A stretch of 64,000 bases of DNA from Takakia lepidozioides (GCA_030704615.1 CM060731.1:61794756-61858755), one strand, 5' to 3'. Counted from the first letter of the stretch, positions 33,590 to 44,120 are shown. A program made the numbers and translations. Notes: generated by a model from the letters alone, not told the origin.

Positions 33590-35960
33590 ATGGCACACTG
33601 GCCGTGTTTGGCCCATATTGACATAAAAAAATAGACACAGAGGGGGGCACAGATAGTGTGTGTTGCCGCACACTCTTTGGTGCTTCCAACTACGGGTGTT
33701 TTGAACATGGTACACTGGCCCTGTGTGGCACATTTAGACATCAAACATGGCCCATTTTGAAATCAAAAAATAGGCTGAGAGGGGTCCACAAACAATGTGC
33801 AGTGACGCACACTGTTTGGTGCTTTCAACTACGGGTGTTTCCAACTTGGCACACTGGACCTGTGTGGCCCATTGAGACATCAAAAAACAACTGGAAAGGG
33901 GGGCACAAACAGTATGCGTTGATGTACACTGTTTGGTGCTTCCAACTACAGATGTTTTGACCTTGGCACACTACCCCTGTGTGGCCCATTTAGACATAAA
34001 AAAAAACAAGCATAAAGGGGGCACAAACAGTGTGCTTTGAAGCACACTGTTTGGTGCTTCCAATTAAGGGTTTTTTGACATGGCATTATGGCCCTGTGTG
34101 GCTCATTTTGAAATCAAAAAATAGGCTGAGAGAGGGGCACAAACAGTGTATGTTGACGCACACTGTTTGATGCTTCCAACTATGGGGTTGTTGGACATGG
34201 CATTTAGGCCCTATTTGGCCCATTTACACATCAAAAAATTAGCATAAAGGGGAGCACAAACAATGTGCTTTGAAGCACACTATTTGGTGCTTCCAATTAG
34301 GGGTTTTTTGACATGGCATACTGGCCTTGTGTGGCCCATTTAGACATCAAAAAACAGGCTGAGATGGGGGCACAAACAGTGTGCGTTGACGCACACTGTT
34401 TGGTGCTTCCAACAATGGGGTTTTTTGACATGGCATTCTGGCCCTGTGTTGCCCATTTAGACATCAATAAACAAGCATAAAAGGGAGCACAAACAGTGTG
34501 CTTTGAGGCACACTATTTGGTGCTCCCAATTAGGGGTTTTTTGACATGGTATTCTGGCCCTGTGTGGCCCATTTTGAAATCCAAAAACAAGCTGAGAGAG
34601 GGGCACAAACAGTGTGCGTTGACGCACACTGTTTGGTGCGTCCAACTATGGAGTTTTTTGACATTGCATTCTGGCCCTGTGTGGCCCATTTGGACATCCT
34701 AAAACAGGCTGAGATAGGGGCACAAATAGTGTACATTGACGCACACTGTTTAGTGCTTCCAACTACGAGGGTTTGAACTTGGCACACTGGCCCTGTGTGG
34801 CCCATTTACCAATTAGGGGTTTTTCGACATGGCAGACTGGCCCTGTGTGGCCGATTTGAAATCAAAAAGCAGGCTGAGAGAGGGGCACAAACAGTGTGCG
34901 TTGACGCACACTGTTTGGTGTGTCCAACTATGGGGGTTTTTTACATTGCATTTTGGCCCTGCGTGGCCCATCTGGACATCCTAAAACAGGCTGAGATAGG
35001 GGCACATACAGTGTGCGTTGACGCACACTGTTTGGTGCTTCCAACTACGGGTGTTTTGGACTTGGCACACTGGCCCTGTGTGCCCATTTAGACATGAAAA
35101 AATAACTAGAAAAGGGGGCACAAACAATGTCCGGTTACGCACACTGTTTGGTGCTTCCAACTATGGGGTTTTTTGACATGGCACATTGGCCCTTTGTGGC
35201 CCATTTAGACAACAATAAACAAGCATAAAGGGTAGCACAAACAGTGTGCTTTGAAGCACACTGTTTGGTGCTTCCAATTAGGGGTTTTTTGACATGGCAT
35301 ACTGGCCCTGTGTGGCCCATTTGGACATCAAAAAACAAGTTGAGAGAGGGGCACAGACAGTGTGCGTTGCCGCACACTCTTTGGTGCTTCCAACCACGGG
35401 TGTTTTGAACATGGTACACTTGCCGTGTGTGGCACATTTAGACATCAAACATGGCCCATTTTAAAATTCAAAAACAGGCTGAGAGAGGTACACAAACAGT
35501 GTGCATTGACGCACACTGTTTGGTGCTTCCAACTTCGGGTGTTTTCAACTTGGCACACTGGCCCTGTGTGGCCCATTTAGACATAAAAAAAAAACTGGAA
35601 AAGGGGGGCACAAACAGTGTGCATTGACGCACACTGTTTGGTGCTTCCTACAACAAGTGTTTTGAACTTGGCCCACTGGCCCTGTGTGGCACATTTAGAC
35701 ATCAAAAAACAATCAGAAAGGGCGCATAAACAATGTGCGTTGATGCACACTGTTTGTTGCTTCCAATTAGGGGTATTTTGAACATGGCATACTTGCCCTG
35801 TGTGGCCCATTTTGAAATCACAAGACAGGCACAGAGGGGGGCACAAACAGTGTGCGTTGCCGCACACCGTTTGGTGCTTTCAACTGCGGGTGTTTTGAAC
35901 ATGGCACACTGGCCCTGTGTGGCACATTTAGACATAAAAAAACAAGCAAAGAGGCTTCAG
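33590..35960. repeat. Palindromic satellite array, about 19 units of ~117 bp
   Basis: Each unit holds a hairpin-forming core such as CAAACAGTGTGCG-TTGA-CGCACACTGTTTG followed by GTGCTTCCAA. The rest is GGCACACTGGCCCTGTGTGG, CCCATTTAGACATC, an A-run and CAGGCTGAGAGAGGGGCA. Core centres fall near 33664, 33803, 33920, 34038, 34154, 34272, 34388, 34504, 34620, 34739, 34903, 35020, 35137, 35255, 35370, 35507, 35626, 35740 and 35860. From about 34.02 to 34.62 kb two unit types alternate: core GCG/CGC followed by CCAACTATGGGG, and core GCTTTGAAGC followed by CCAATTAGGGG. This makes a higher-order repeat of about 234 bp. The short ORFs inside are periodic artefacts of the repeat. Confidence 0.95.
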
Positions 35961-36242
35961 TTTGCACACACTTCAGCTTGCATAACTGGGCCTATATAAC
36001 ATGAAGTAAAACAAAAACTAGCTTCCATGATAGACTTGTACCTTTCCTTGTGCTGCGTTCGATGTCTTTCCAATCGTAGGAGACCCTTTGCGCTTCGGAC
36101 TGCTGTCTACACCACGCATGTTCTGCTGCATGTCCTCGATCCTCTTTTTCACTATCAGCTTCTTCATGAGGCCACCATCAACATCCTCTTCGGCGTCCGT
36201 CTCTCCCTCTGTTGGGCATCTGCAAGGCATGGACAAGAAACA

Positions 36243-36924
36243 TGACGGTCACCCTTGGTGCAGGACAAAAATATCGAACATCCACAACGACATTGGATTG
36301 AAATTTCGAAGGTCGGTTTGCGTTGGACATTGCAAGTGCCTGAATACTTCTTGCCCTCGCCTGAGAAATAGCTCTTAACCAAATGAAAGTGAGTGGGAAG
36401 GGGTGCCCCTGAATCCTTTCACACCAAGGCTTGCCCCTCCCAAGACCAATATTTTTGTGTGCAGATTCTGCAAACTTGCCCTGTCCTGTGTTTCTGTGTG
36501 TCACACTCGTATGTACCAAATGGCACATCGCTGCAAGACAATGACTCGTGCCTGCATTCATATGGGTACACACGACCATCCTGTGTCGAAGGGAAGTTGC
36601 AGGGATAGCGTGGACATCGCTAGAAATCTTCTGAGGCAGAAGTTCCACAATGCCCCTTGTGCAACACCTTCTGCTATAGCGCTTGCAGCTAGCAAGACAT
36701 TCCTGGAAAAATACATACTGGGTGAAGGGGATGCGACACAACCAATGCTGGATGTAGATTCGCTTGATGTAGTTATAGACAATTTCTCCGTGTTGAGCTC
36801 TCCCAATATTCGAAACCAGGTGAATGCATTCAGAATGGGCACAGGTAGTGCTGGATTCATGGACAACATTGTGGACCTCAAACGGAGGAGTCGGGAAAGG
36901 AGAACCCTAACCGCCGCCTGTTAG
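36243..36924 (+). pseudogene. Zinc-binding protein gene fragment (Cys/His-rich, GxHxHPV type), one in-frame stop
   Basis: One plus-strand frame runs from about 36270 to the TAG at 36922, interrupted only by TAA at 36376-36378. The first part has IHNDIGLKFRRS followed by CVGHCKCLNTSCPRL, a C-x3-HC-x-C-type cluster. After the stop come NESEWEG, FVCRFCKLALSC, CKTMTRACIHMGTHDHPV and GSCRDSVD. A helical stretch follows (SAIALAASKTFLEKYIL), then a tail ending KRRSRERR. The CxxC plus GTHDHP end resembles WRKY-GCM1/FLYWCH-class fingers found in MULE-related transposases and domesticated relatives. I cannot name the family. It lies head-to-head with the methyltransferase-like locus and could belong to the same former mobile element. 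Start not seen; it is probably a 3' piece. Confidence 0.5.
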
Positions 36925-37129
36925 GGTTTGGGGGGCCGCCAAGGAACTCGAGAACCTTCTGGTAGGGTACTACAAATGCTAGGCTGCTCACATGTTTCAG
37001 GAAGTTCTCCCCCCCTTCCATCTCCTTATTCTTACACATAAAAGAGCTGAGAGAAAGATATATGTAATATGTGGACCGTACGTACACATGACCTGGGTTG
37101 ATGCCCAGGTTGATAACCGGCGAAACCCA

Positions 37130-39420
37130 GATACCAGACCAACACTAGTCCTGACCATGGATATGTCAAAGCGTGCTGGCGCGTATGAGAAGCGTGTGGG
37201 GAGCCACGCCAGCCACCCCTATGAGGAGAGCTCTAGTCTCCTTGGATCAATTGTGTCAAAAGAAAAGCAGGGGTGGACTAGGGATCATTGACCCAGGAAA
37301 GCAACTAAAGGCCCTCTTAGCAAAATGGATCCCTAGAGCAATCAGGCAAAGGAACAACCCATGGAGTAAACTTGTTCAACCCTACCTCATGGGAGCAACT
37401 CTTGCCTCCTCTCAGCTATGGGCTCCCTCCCTCAGGTGGGTGGTCCAGGGCAAAAACTCCAACTACTCGCTAGGATCCAAGCCCTGGTAGGCCATGTGGA
37501 AAGCATGGCACACCTTGCAAGGATTTATGTTTCGAAGAATGCCAGGAAACAAACTAGAGTGCCTGCGGCAACCAATTTTTGCCAATTATAACATGGACTC
37601 TGATGTCTTTCTGAAACAAACCCCAAGATGGGCCTATTGGGAAGCTCAAGGGTTCACGCACATTGCTAATATGCAAAACCAAGGGCAGTTCCTCACGCGA
37701 GCAGAAGTGGTTCAGGCTGTGGGAAGAAGAAGAGAAACAGCATGGAACACTATCATGGCTAATATTCCCCAATATATGCATCATTTGCTGCTGAAAAACA
37801 ATGACCAGTGCAGTACATTAGCTTGGATGGCCTCCGGATAGGGAGATGGACTTTCAGTCATTCTCGTCCTCTCTATCACGGAAGGAAAGGCATCGGGTCT
37901 ACACTTCAGAGCAGATTGTGAGGGCTCCCTGGCCTTTTGTGGCAACATTGACCTGCAGATGCAACTCCTTTTCCATATTCGGGTTCTGGATCATGAGGGT
38001 AATGTTAACCCGATCCCTCCTATGAACCAGGAAGTACAATGGGCGTATCACGTTTCTCTACACTGGTTTCTTTCTGCCCCTCTGCAGAATCTCCAGTTCG
38101 ATCCGGGAGAGTGGCGATGGATGGATACTAAACACAAACCATTCTATGCTTATTCGGTGAAATTGGGCTACTCCATTCTGAACCCAGCTCGTTCGTTCCT
38201 TCGAAAATGAAGAGCAAAATGGAACAATCATGGGCTCACCTCACAAAGGAATTGGGATGCTATCTGGAAGGATATTTGGAGAAAAGACCGTGCCACAAAA
38301 GTCTCGGCATTCGTATGGAAATTGGCGCATAGGGTTCTACCTGTTAGACAAGCCACTCATGAGGACCACCCCACCTGCACTGTCTATCAAACAGAGCCGG
38401 AGACCATAGAACATTGCCTCACCTCCTGTCTTTTGGCATCTAGGGTGTGGAGAGTGGTCTTATTCTTCTATCTGCATTGGAGCCCTCTCCCCTCCCCACC
38501 ACCTTCTTTACTGCTGCTTCTCAATTGTTTGTCCGGCAGTCCTCCCTCTTCTTGTCCAGTCTGGGCTGCTCTCAGAGCCCTTACATTATGGAATGTCGAG
38601 AAAAGTGGATGCGCCTGGGTTTATGAGGCTAAGTCTCTCAGGGGCAGATCAATTCTATTTAATGTTTACCTGGATCTGCTCACTGAGGGAAGGAAGGCAT
38701 AGGGAGTTGTGTGTGTAGCTATTCCCAGAACTTTAGAGCGCAGGGGGAGGAAGCTGCTTTAAGATTTCGCCAACACCTGGGGTAAAGGTGATATGCTCGG
38801 AGCCTGTCTTCCCAACCTTCGTATTCAATGGCAGGAATCCGTCCCCGCTCAATGGGAGGTCCCCTGGTGATGGGGAAGAATTCAACTGGCGTCGCAAACG
38901 GGCTAGAGATCCAAAACCTAAAGCGCACTTGAGGTTCTAGTACCTCCTGTTACCTCAGCTGATGCAGCCACCACTCGAGCATCAGTCAACCTCCACCTGC
39001 TGCGGGCCTCCAGCTCCTGGCTTCAGACGTTTTGGCATTACCACTCTAGTTTCTTAAGGCCCTATCTCTCTTCTAGGCTTTGATCTATTTCTCTATTTTG
39101 ACCCCTCTTAGCACTTCTTAAGATTTGCCAAATACCTCCCCTCTCTTTCGCTTTCGCGACCACATCTTATCTCTCACTCTGGCTTCGGTCTTCATGCTTC
39201 CTCTCTCTCCTGCAAGGACTTGCTAGCTGGTTTGCTAGAGTTACGGGGAAGTTCCCCTCGGTAAGCCTCCACGGCCATTGACAGAGGTTATTTTTTCCAC
39301 TAATGTTCCACCTTTTATTATAATTTGATTAGAAGGGCCTCCGTCCCCTTTCCAAAAACAAAAACCTTCCAGGGCCAGACCCCTGTTCTCTTAACCCGAA
39401 AAAAAAAAAAAAAAAAAAAA
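37130..39420 (+). mobile_element. LINE 3' half with zinc-knuckle domain and poly(A)
   Basis: A single frame from 37173 to 38702 encodes the region C-terminal to the LINE RT: SRGGLGIIDPGKQLKALLAK, then DRATKVSAFVWKLAHRVLPV, and the zf-RVT-like CTVYQTEPETIEHCLTSC, where one Cys appears replaced by Tyr. Three nonsense codons interrupt it (after KPW at 37488, after MASG at 37839, after FLRK at 38208), with no frameshift seen. An untranslated 3' region follows and ends in about 22 A's at 39399-39420. It is 5'-truncated, since no RT palm or endonuclease is present. The lack of frameshifts suggests a fairly young insertion. Confidence 0.88.
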
Positions 39421-41230
39421 CATTTTGAGTGTTAGTACATACTTGCAGTACAGCGCAGTGGCGGTCTTGAGTGGCAGAGTGCCGGGGTCCACTGAGAAAG
39501 ATGACCGTCCCAGTAAGTATGCCAGCACAGTTATATAGGAATTTTCGTTCATTTTCAGATAATATAAATAAAACAAATAATAGTTTCTCCAGTGCGAGGA
39601 TATCTGCGTAGATGTGTTATTAGCAATACGCGTGTCAATGTTACTTAATATATTCAGTTGTTGACTTTATGGTATCAAATAGAATACGGACCGCCGCGTT
39701 GGATGGAAAATGTTCTCGCGGGCTAGGTTCATCTATGGTGCCCGTAGATGAATGGACGACCGTCGGCCACATGCCGAACATCTGAGCGGGATATGTACGT
39801 ACAGGCCGTGCAGCAGCAGATATCGGGACAGTTGTCGTGGTGGGGCCACCGGTACAGCCGTACGTACGTACATCGTACCTTTGCCCCACGTCATCATTGT
39901 ACCTCCAGTTTCACGGTTAACCCCACAGTTCTTCCAACTGTCCCCGGTCCGTGCCGTGACGCCCTCCATATCCGCCGGATTTTGAGTGTTATCCGCTGGG
40001 TATGGTTACAGGCTGATTGGCCTGGTGCTCAAATTCCATTCCCCCATAAGTTCCCACGTTCCCTGTTGACCCCCAAATATTCGGGGCCATCTTGACTATT
40101 GAGCCCTCTACCTTAATATAGGGGTCTGAGTCTGGATTTAGATAAGTATTTTTTATATTTGAACACAAATCAATTACTAAAATAATTATTTTATCAGGTT
40201 GGATTGTCACGTAATATACAACACCGTATTCCCTATGTGTCCCTATATTCTTACTACCAGTTGGATGTTGTAAATGTGAGCTATTTTAATGGTTGACCCT
40301 ATAATGTGGGAATGTTCTAATAACTATGGAGGAATTGTATTTAACATTTTATAAGTATTAAATCGTATTTAGAATAAAAGTGTGGAAAAGAGGTTTGAGT
40401 GTACAACGCGGGCCTATTCGCGCTGACAGAAATGTCTTTTTTTTAAAAACTTTAATAAGGGAAACACCTGGGAGCGACAGCAGTGTTTTTTCCCCTTGGG
40501 GAATAATTGCCAGATGTCGACTTGGGAACTCCGTCAGCTACTTATACAAAGGAATTATGGGGGGTAAAATTCGAGATTTTCGGCAAAAAGCACCAGTATT
40601 TGAATTTCAGGAGCCTAATCTTGCCGACATGGGCCAGTTAAAACATGCCACCTGGAATATAGCCACTTCTCTATGTGTATATATATGAGACGCTAGCCCA
40701 AGCTAGCGTAAACAAGAGCCTCTTCCGTACTTTTCTAACTCTGTCACCTCGTTATTCTCGCCACATGGCACTGGGTAGAATTCACAGGTGGCCCCGCCGG
40801 CAATTTCGGAAATGTGAAAAAAAAACACACGTTGCGACCGACAGCTCACAAATCAGGCCCCTTAATTATAAATGCTTTAAAAGTAAGGATAAAATTATAT
40901 TTCTTCTAACCTCCCCGCATTCCAAATTTGGCTGGAAAAAATAAAATAAAATACTAGATAATAACGGTAAATCCGTCAGACGAATGTTTTCATGCATCCA
41001 TGGAGGGGGACAGAGCTCGGTCGATACTAGTGTGGGTGAACAATCAAAGGAAGAGTAGGTTCCTTTGTGTCGTATGATGCTACCGTCCAACTTACGTCTT
41101 CTTCTTTTGTGCTACAAGGGCATCCTTTCGAGAATATGATGTCTTAAAGTGCCTTTTTCTTATTGACCCGGCCAAAGTTCATCCCAGCACCGTTTTCATG
41201 CTGCCAATAGAGTTATTGTCTTTAACGACA
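39421..41230. other. AT-rich intergenic gap
   Basis: No gene is recognised. It includes the LTR-like string at 40677-40730 shared with 27.4 kb and a short CGTACGTACGTAC run near 39858. ORFs are short and lack family motifs. Confidence 0.35.
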
Positions 41231-41231
41231 A

Positions 41232-41402
41232 CCAAGTTGTAGCCCAGAGGTAACGGGAAGTGGTTGTGGGTTCAAACCACTGATTGGTGTCATAGGGTGT
41301 CCCTAGGTGTCCACCTTCATGTCGAAAGGCAGCAGCCTTTCAAGGTCAAGAGACACCATAATTTACGCTACCTTGGGGGAGGTATCATATATTATTATTA
41401 TC
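41232..41402 (+). mobile_element. tRNA-derived SINE, forward copy
   Basis: It starts with an A-box-like TAGCCCAGAGG and a B-box-like GGTTCAAACC, the internal pol III promoter of a tRNA head. The body holds GTGTCCACCTTC and CGAAAGGCAGCAGCCTTTC, and it ends ATAATTTACGCTACC then TATTATTATTA. The copy at 49.72 kb has the same head and tail; the copies at 26.7 and 47.9 kb share the body. This is the fullest copy. Confidence 0.75.
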
Positions 41403-41569
41403 ACTAATTATTAAATTATATATATATATAATATACCTGAAAAGGAGCCGTCTGGGTCCTTGATTGTATTGCACATGGTGGAAAAATAACCACCGGGGAG
41501 GCCATGAAGGCTTACAATGGAGGACTCACCTCGTGACCTAGATCCAGAGGGATGGTATAGAATTCATCA

Positions 41570-42312
41570 CTAAGGATCCTTAACCCTGCAAGACAAGTAT
41601 GTATCTGGCACCCACAGCCAAGTGTTATGTGCTCCTGTGGTATCCAAAACCTTTACTGTAAATGACAGGCAGCATATGAATGAAGGCCATATTGGCATGA
41701 GAGGTATTATTGACAACCAAGATACCAATGTCATGCATGTGTGTGATGTCGAGCTGGAGGCTAGGGAAGAACACTTTAAGGATACTTTGAGAGAGGGCCA
41801 GGGTGAGCTCTCTTTCTTTCCCCAACCCGTAATCCTTAGCCATGTCCTCCGTGACCCATGCAGACTGAAAGCCGTCTTTAATGCTTGGCAGGAAGAAATT
41901 GGTCTTGTCATCCAAGAAGGTGTACATCAGCGGGGTCACACAGATTGCTGCTTTTTCTCTTGCAAATCTTGTGCCTGATTCCCAGCCTGTGCAGGGCTTG
42001 TGCTTGAAAGAGTGGAGCTCCAAGAATGAAATAGCCAAGCTGGTGGAATCCAGCTACTGCAATTCCTCCTCTGAGAAGGAGAATGTTGCCCAGGCCTCCA
42101 TTATTTTGACCGGGAAGAAGCCACATGGCTGCGTAAAACCCTCTGCCCATGGACAGGCAAAAATGCTGCGACAGGCTGCCTTCAGGACCGAGATGCTCGA
42201 CGATCCATTTCCTAATCGAGGCTCTAGTTCGCGATATACCCAGGAAGTACATGAGAATCCCTCTCTCGTTGAGCAAACTTCAAGTATGCATAGTACTAGC
42301 GATCATGTCTAG
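41570..42312. other. Overlapping ORFs on both strands, unassigned
   Basis: Minus-strand ORFs 42276-41908 and 42038-41570 and plus-strand ORF 41881-42312 overlap. The minus frames (ILVVNNTSHANMAFIHML) and plus frame (SSYCNSSSEKENVAQASII) show no motif I can place. Relics of a retroelement ORF1 or of a gene are possible. Confidence 0.2.
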
Positions 42313-43171
42313 TCCGCCTGTCCACCACACCGTGCAACGATATGATCTCGTTCTATCAATCAACATCATCTCAATCTCTACCATAACGAAAACATTTCCC
42401 TAGTTCTCTTTATCAGGTCATAAGACCAATGACTATTTCTGTGAGAGCCGCAAAATCTTCTTCTACTTAGTGGAGGTATGGCTTATCTTTTTGGATCATT
42501 CGCAGCTACCCACCTTGCACATCTTTACACACCCTCCGTTTTCTTTGGCGTTCACATACTGTACAGAACCAGTTCTCTTGAAGTTCCTTCTAAACCTATC
42601 ACAATTTCAAACTCGAGGAATGTTATATCACACCCCCTCCTAAAAATGAATATTGTCCTCGATAGCAAAGTGAAGGAAATTTCTTTGGAGCTCATCTTTT
42701 TTCTCCCATGTACACTTTTCTACAAGATAGTTTATCCATTTTGGACTTTTGTTTATAAACATTTCAAAAAACTACAAGAATATGAAAAGATCGAAGAAGG
42801 CAACTGTACCAATCTAAAATGCATGGCGATAGTTCTTTTGACAGGTTCTTTGAAGATACCAAGATATATGGAACCTGTGAGCAACAAGAGTGATATGCAT
42901 CGGGAGTAAGAAGACTCTCTATTGAGTCGGTAGAATTGGACAACCTCAATATAATAATAGCATTGTCTGTCAATTAAGTAAAATACAGTTTCCACAAACG
43001 AGAACTAGCAGTACCACATTCAAAGAAAATTCGTGCTATATCCACCGTTCTAAGACATGTGGTTCGATCATTGTCTTCCAGATCGATTGAGCGAGTTTGG
43101 TAAAATCCATGCCATTATTCTTAAATGCTACGCAAGATACTACAAGATAAAAATGACCAGATTTTAACAAG

Positions 43172-43430
43172 CTAAAGAGAACATTTGGTAGGTAGTACCA
43201 AGTTGTCTTCCCATTTTATGTTTTGACCACATTTGTCCGCGCTCCAATAAATTTTGATGTCTAAGACACTATCGATTTTTAGTAACTGTTGATGAAGTGT
43301 CGTACTTGATATTTCATGAAGTCCATTCTGCATCTGTTCGGAAATCACATTTGTGGTGCACAAATTTTGAAACCAAGCTTGTCGACATTTTTCAAACAAC
43401 AACCAACCATTCTAATAAAGCAAATAGTGC
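43172..43430 (-). other. Short AT-rich ORF, weakly like the 12-kb ORF
   Basis: The frame has AWFQNLCTTNV and KIYWSADKCGQNIKWEDN, recalling TWKRLYTTNF and TYWKRACTDLKWVGGDN of the ORF at 11.9-12.4 kb. The likeness is slight and may be compositional. It abuts the GGGGCAGTAGC repeat at 43431. Confidence 0.25.
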
Positions 43431-43515
43431 CCACCCCCAAAAAGGGGCAGTAGCCGCAAGGCGAAGTGGCTCTTAGTTACGCCGGTCCTCCGACCGGAGT
43501 CTTCTCTCTCACTCT
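43431..43515 (+). repeat. GGGGCAGTAGC / GCGAAGTGGCTC repeat, copy 3 (fullest)
   Basis: It reads CCCACCCCCAAAAAGGGGC, AGTAGCCGCAAGGCGAAG, TGGCTCTTAGTTACGCCGG, then a small hairpin CCGG-TCCTCCGA-CCGG and GAGTCTTCTCTCTC. It matches the copy at 11.8 kb in its first half and the copy at 15.3 kb in its second. Confidence 0.7.
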
Positions 43516-43741
43516 AATAAAGCAATGCAAACCTTTCCCTCGAAAGGCTTTCCAACGAATCACATGTCCCGGAGGTGCAACTATGGGATCATCCCATCCA
43601 AGTGTTTTTTGATGAGTCTGTTTAACATCGACAAGCCAGAGAGATACAAGATACAAACCATTTATAAATGAAGATAGAACAAAATGTCACCCCTCTCCAA
43701 CGCACATAATCTCGAGATGAATCAATGAAGCTGCAAGCACA

Positions 43742-44120
43742 CTAATTAATGGTAACACTAGCTTCGACATACTTCTCACTACTCTTGGATTTTTCTTTTG
43801 CCCTCTCCTTAGCCAAAGTTTTCATCCTCATCATTTGTTGTACATTGTATCGGTTAATGTACCGCATATCGCATATTATACAGCCACGAAGACTGTGCCT
43901 TATTATGGACCCCACTTTGTTTGCACTTTGTTTGCATCCTGATCTCAAATACCAACAGCGGCAACCGCGTTTGGCCCAACACTCTCCAAGCATATGCCTT
44001 AGTGTGGAGCCCATTGCACTTCCAAAGTGACCTGCAAATAGCTTCCAGCTCCTTCTCGAAACCTCGAAAAGGCAGGGTCATCATCATCTTTCTTATTAAC
44101 ATGCTATGCGACACATGGCC
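43742..44120 (-). mobile_element. Possible LINE C-terminal fragment
   Basis: The minus frame 44114-43854 has LWKCNGLHTKAYAWRVLGQT, resembling the K..AWR.L..R.LP start of zf-RVT regions in LINEs. A frameshift seems to follow. The Cys/His cluster is not preserved. Confidence 0.3.

Larger units (their letters stand above)
29420..36236 (-). pseudogene. Broken multi-exon gene ending in a beta-class N4C/N6A DNA methyltransferase-like domain
   Basis: Coding-looking blocks on the minus strand, upstream first, are: 36233-36041 (Lys-rich, LMKKLIVKKRIEDMQQNM); 33414-33093 (QSIWMAVIGRLHSKEEEW, a TAA, then MVLDCGGNMMGLLMAMNDVN); about 32990-32793 (RIGQMPLTNFKTIL); 32684-32246 (KLEYYTSTPEERMTGKGVES, KWLQIWNFDPTLRD); 32127-31915; 31627-31000; 30830-30540; about 30330-30121; and 30004-29895. 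The last blocks give the function. VAELIILDIPDGLS stands where motif IV ([D/S]PP[Y/W]) belongs. LSDAGVLVLIQSID and GMRVVKTWNCVNSMYL follow. Then comes SPAFIQTIVECC, ARVLDLSMGT (motif I) and HLFGIEMDAKIYKNLL. Motif IV before motif I is the permuted order of beta-class amino-methyltransferases. Motif IV is degenerate (DIPD), and at least two stops or frame changes occur (33158, about 31300-31470). Exon limits are approximate. The intron 33.5-36.0 kb is filled by satellite. Confidence 0.55.

Noticed and set aside
33590-35960. CRISPR-like look (regular short palindromic repeats)
   Set aside because: The whole ~117-bp unit is repeated, the intervening DNA is homologous between units rather than unique, and the setting is a eukaryotic intron.
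33442-35999. Many ~70-100-aa ORFs with CVDAHCL-type repeats on both strands
   Set aside because: They are periodic readings of the satellite unit in all frames; none continues across the array or resembles a protein family.
36178-36741. 187-aa minus-strand ORF and a Cys-rich minus frame at 36.24-36.6 kb as the N-terminus of the methyltransferase-like gene
   Set aside because: The plus strand of the same stretch shows regular metal-ligand spacing across a single stop and better family-like motifs; the minus frame is probably its shadow.
42478-42909. 143-aa plus ORF with hydrophobic stretches
   Set aside because: No recognisable family, no splice context, and the codon pattern is not distinct from surrounding AT-rich DNA.
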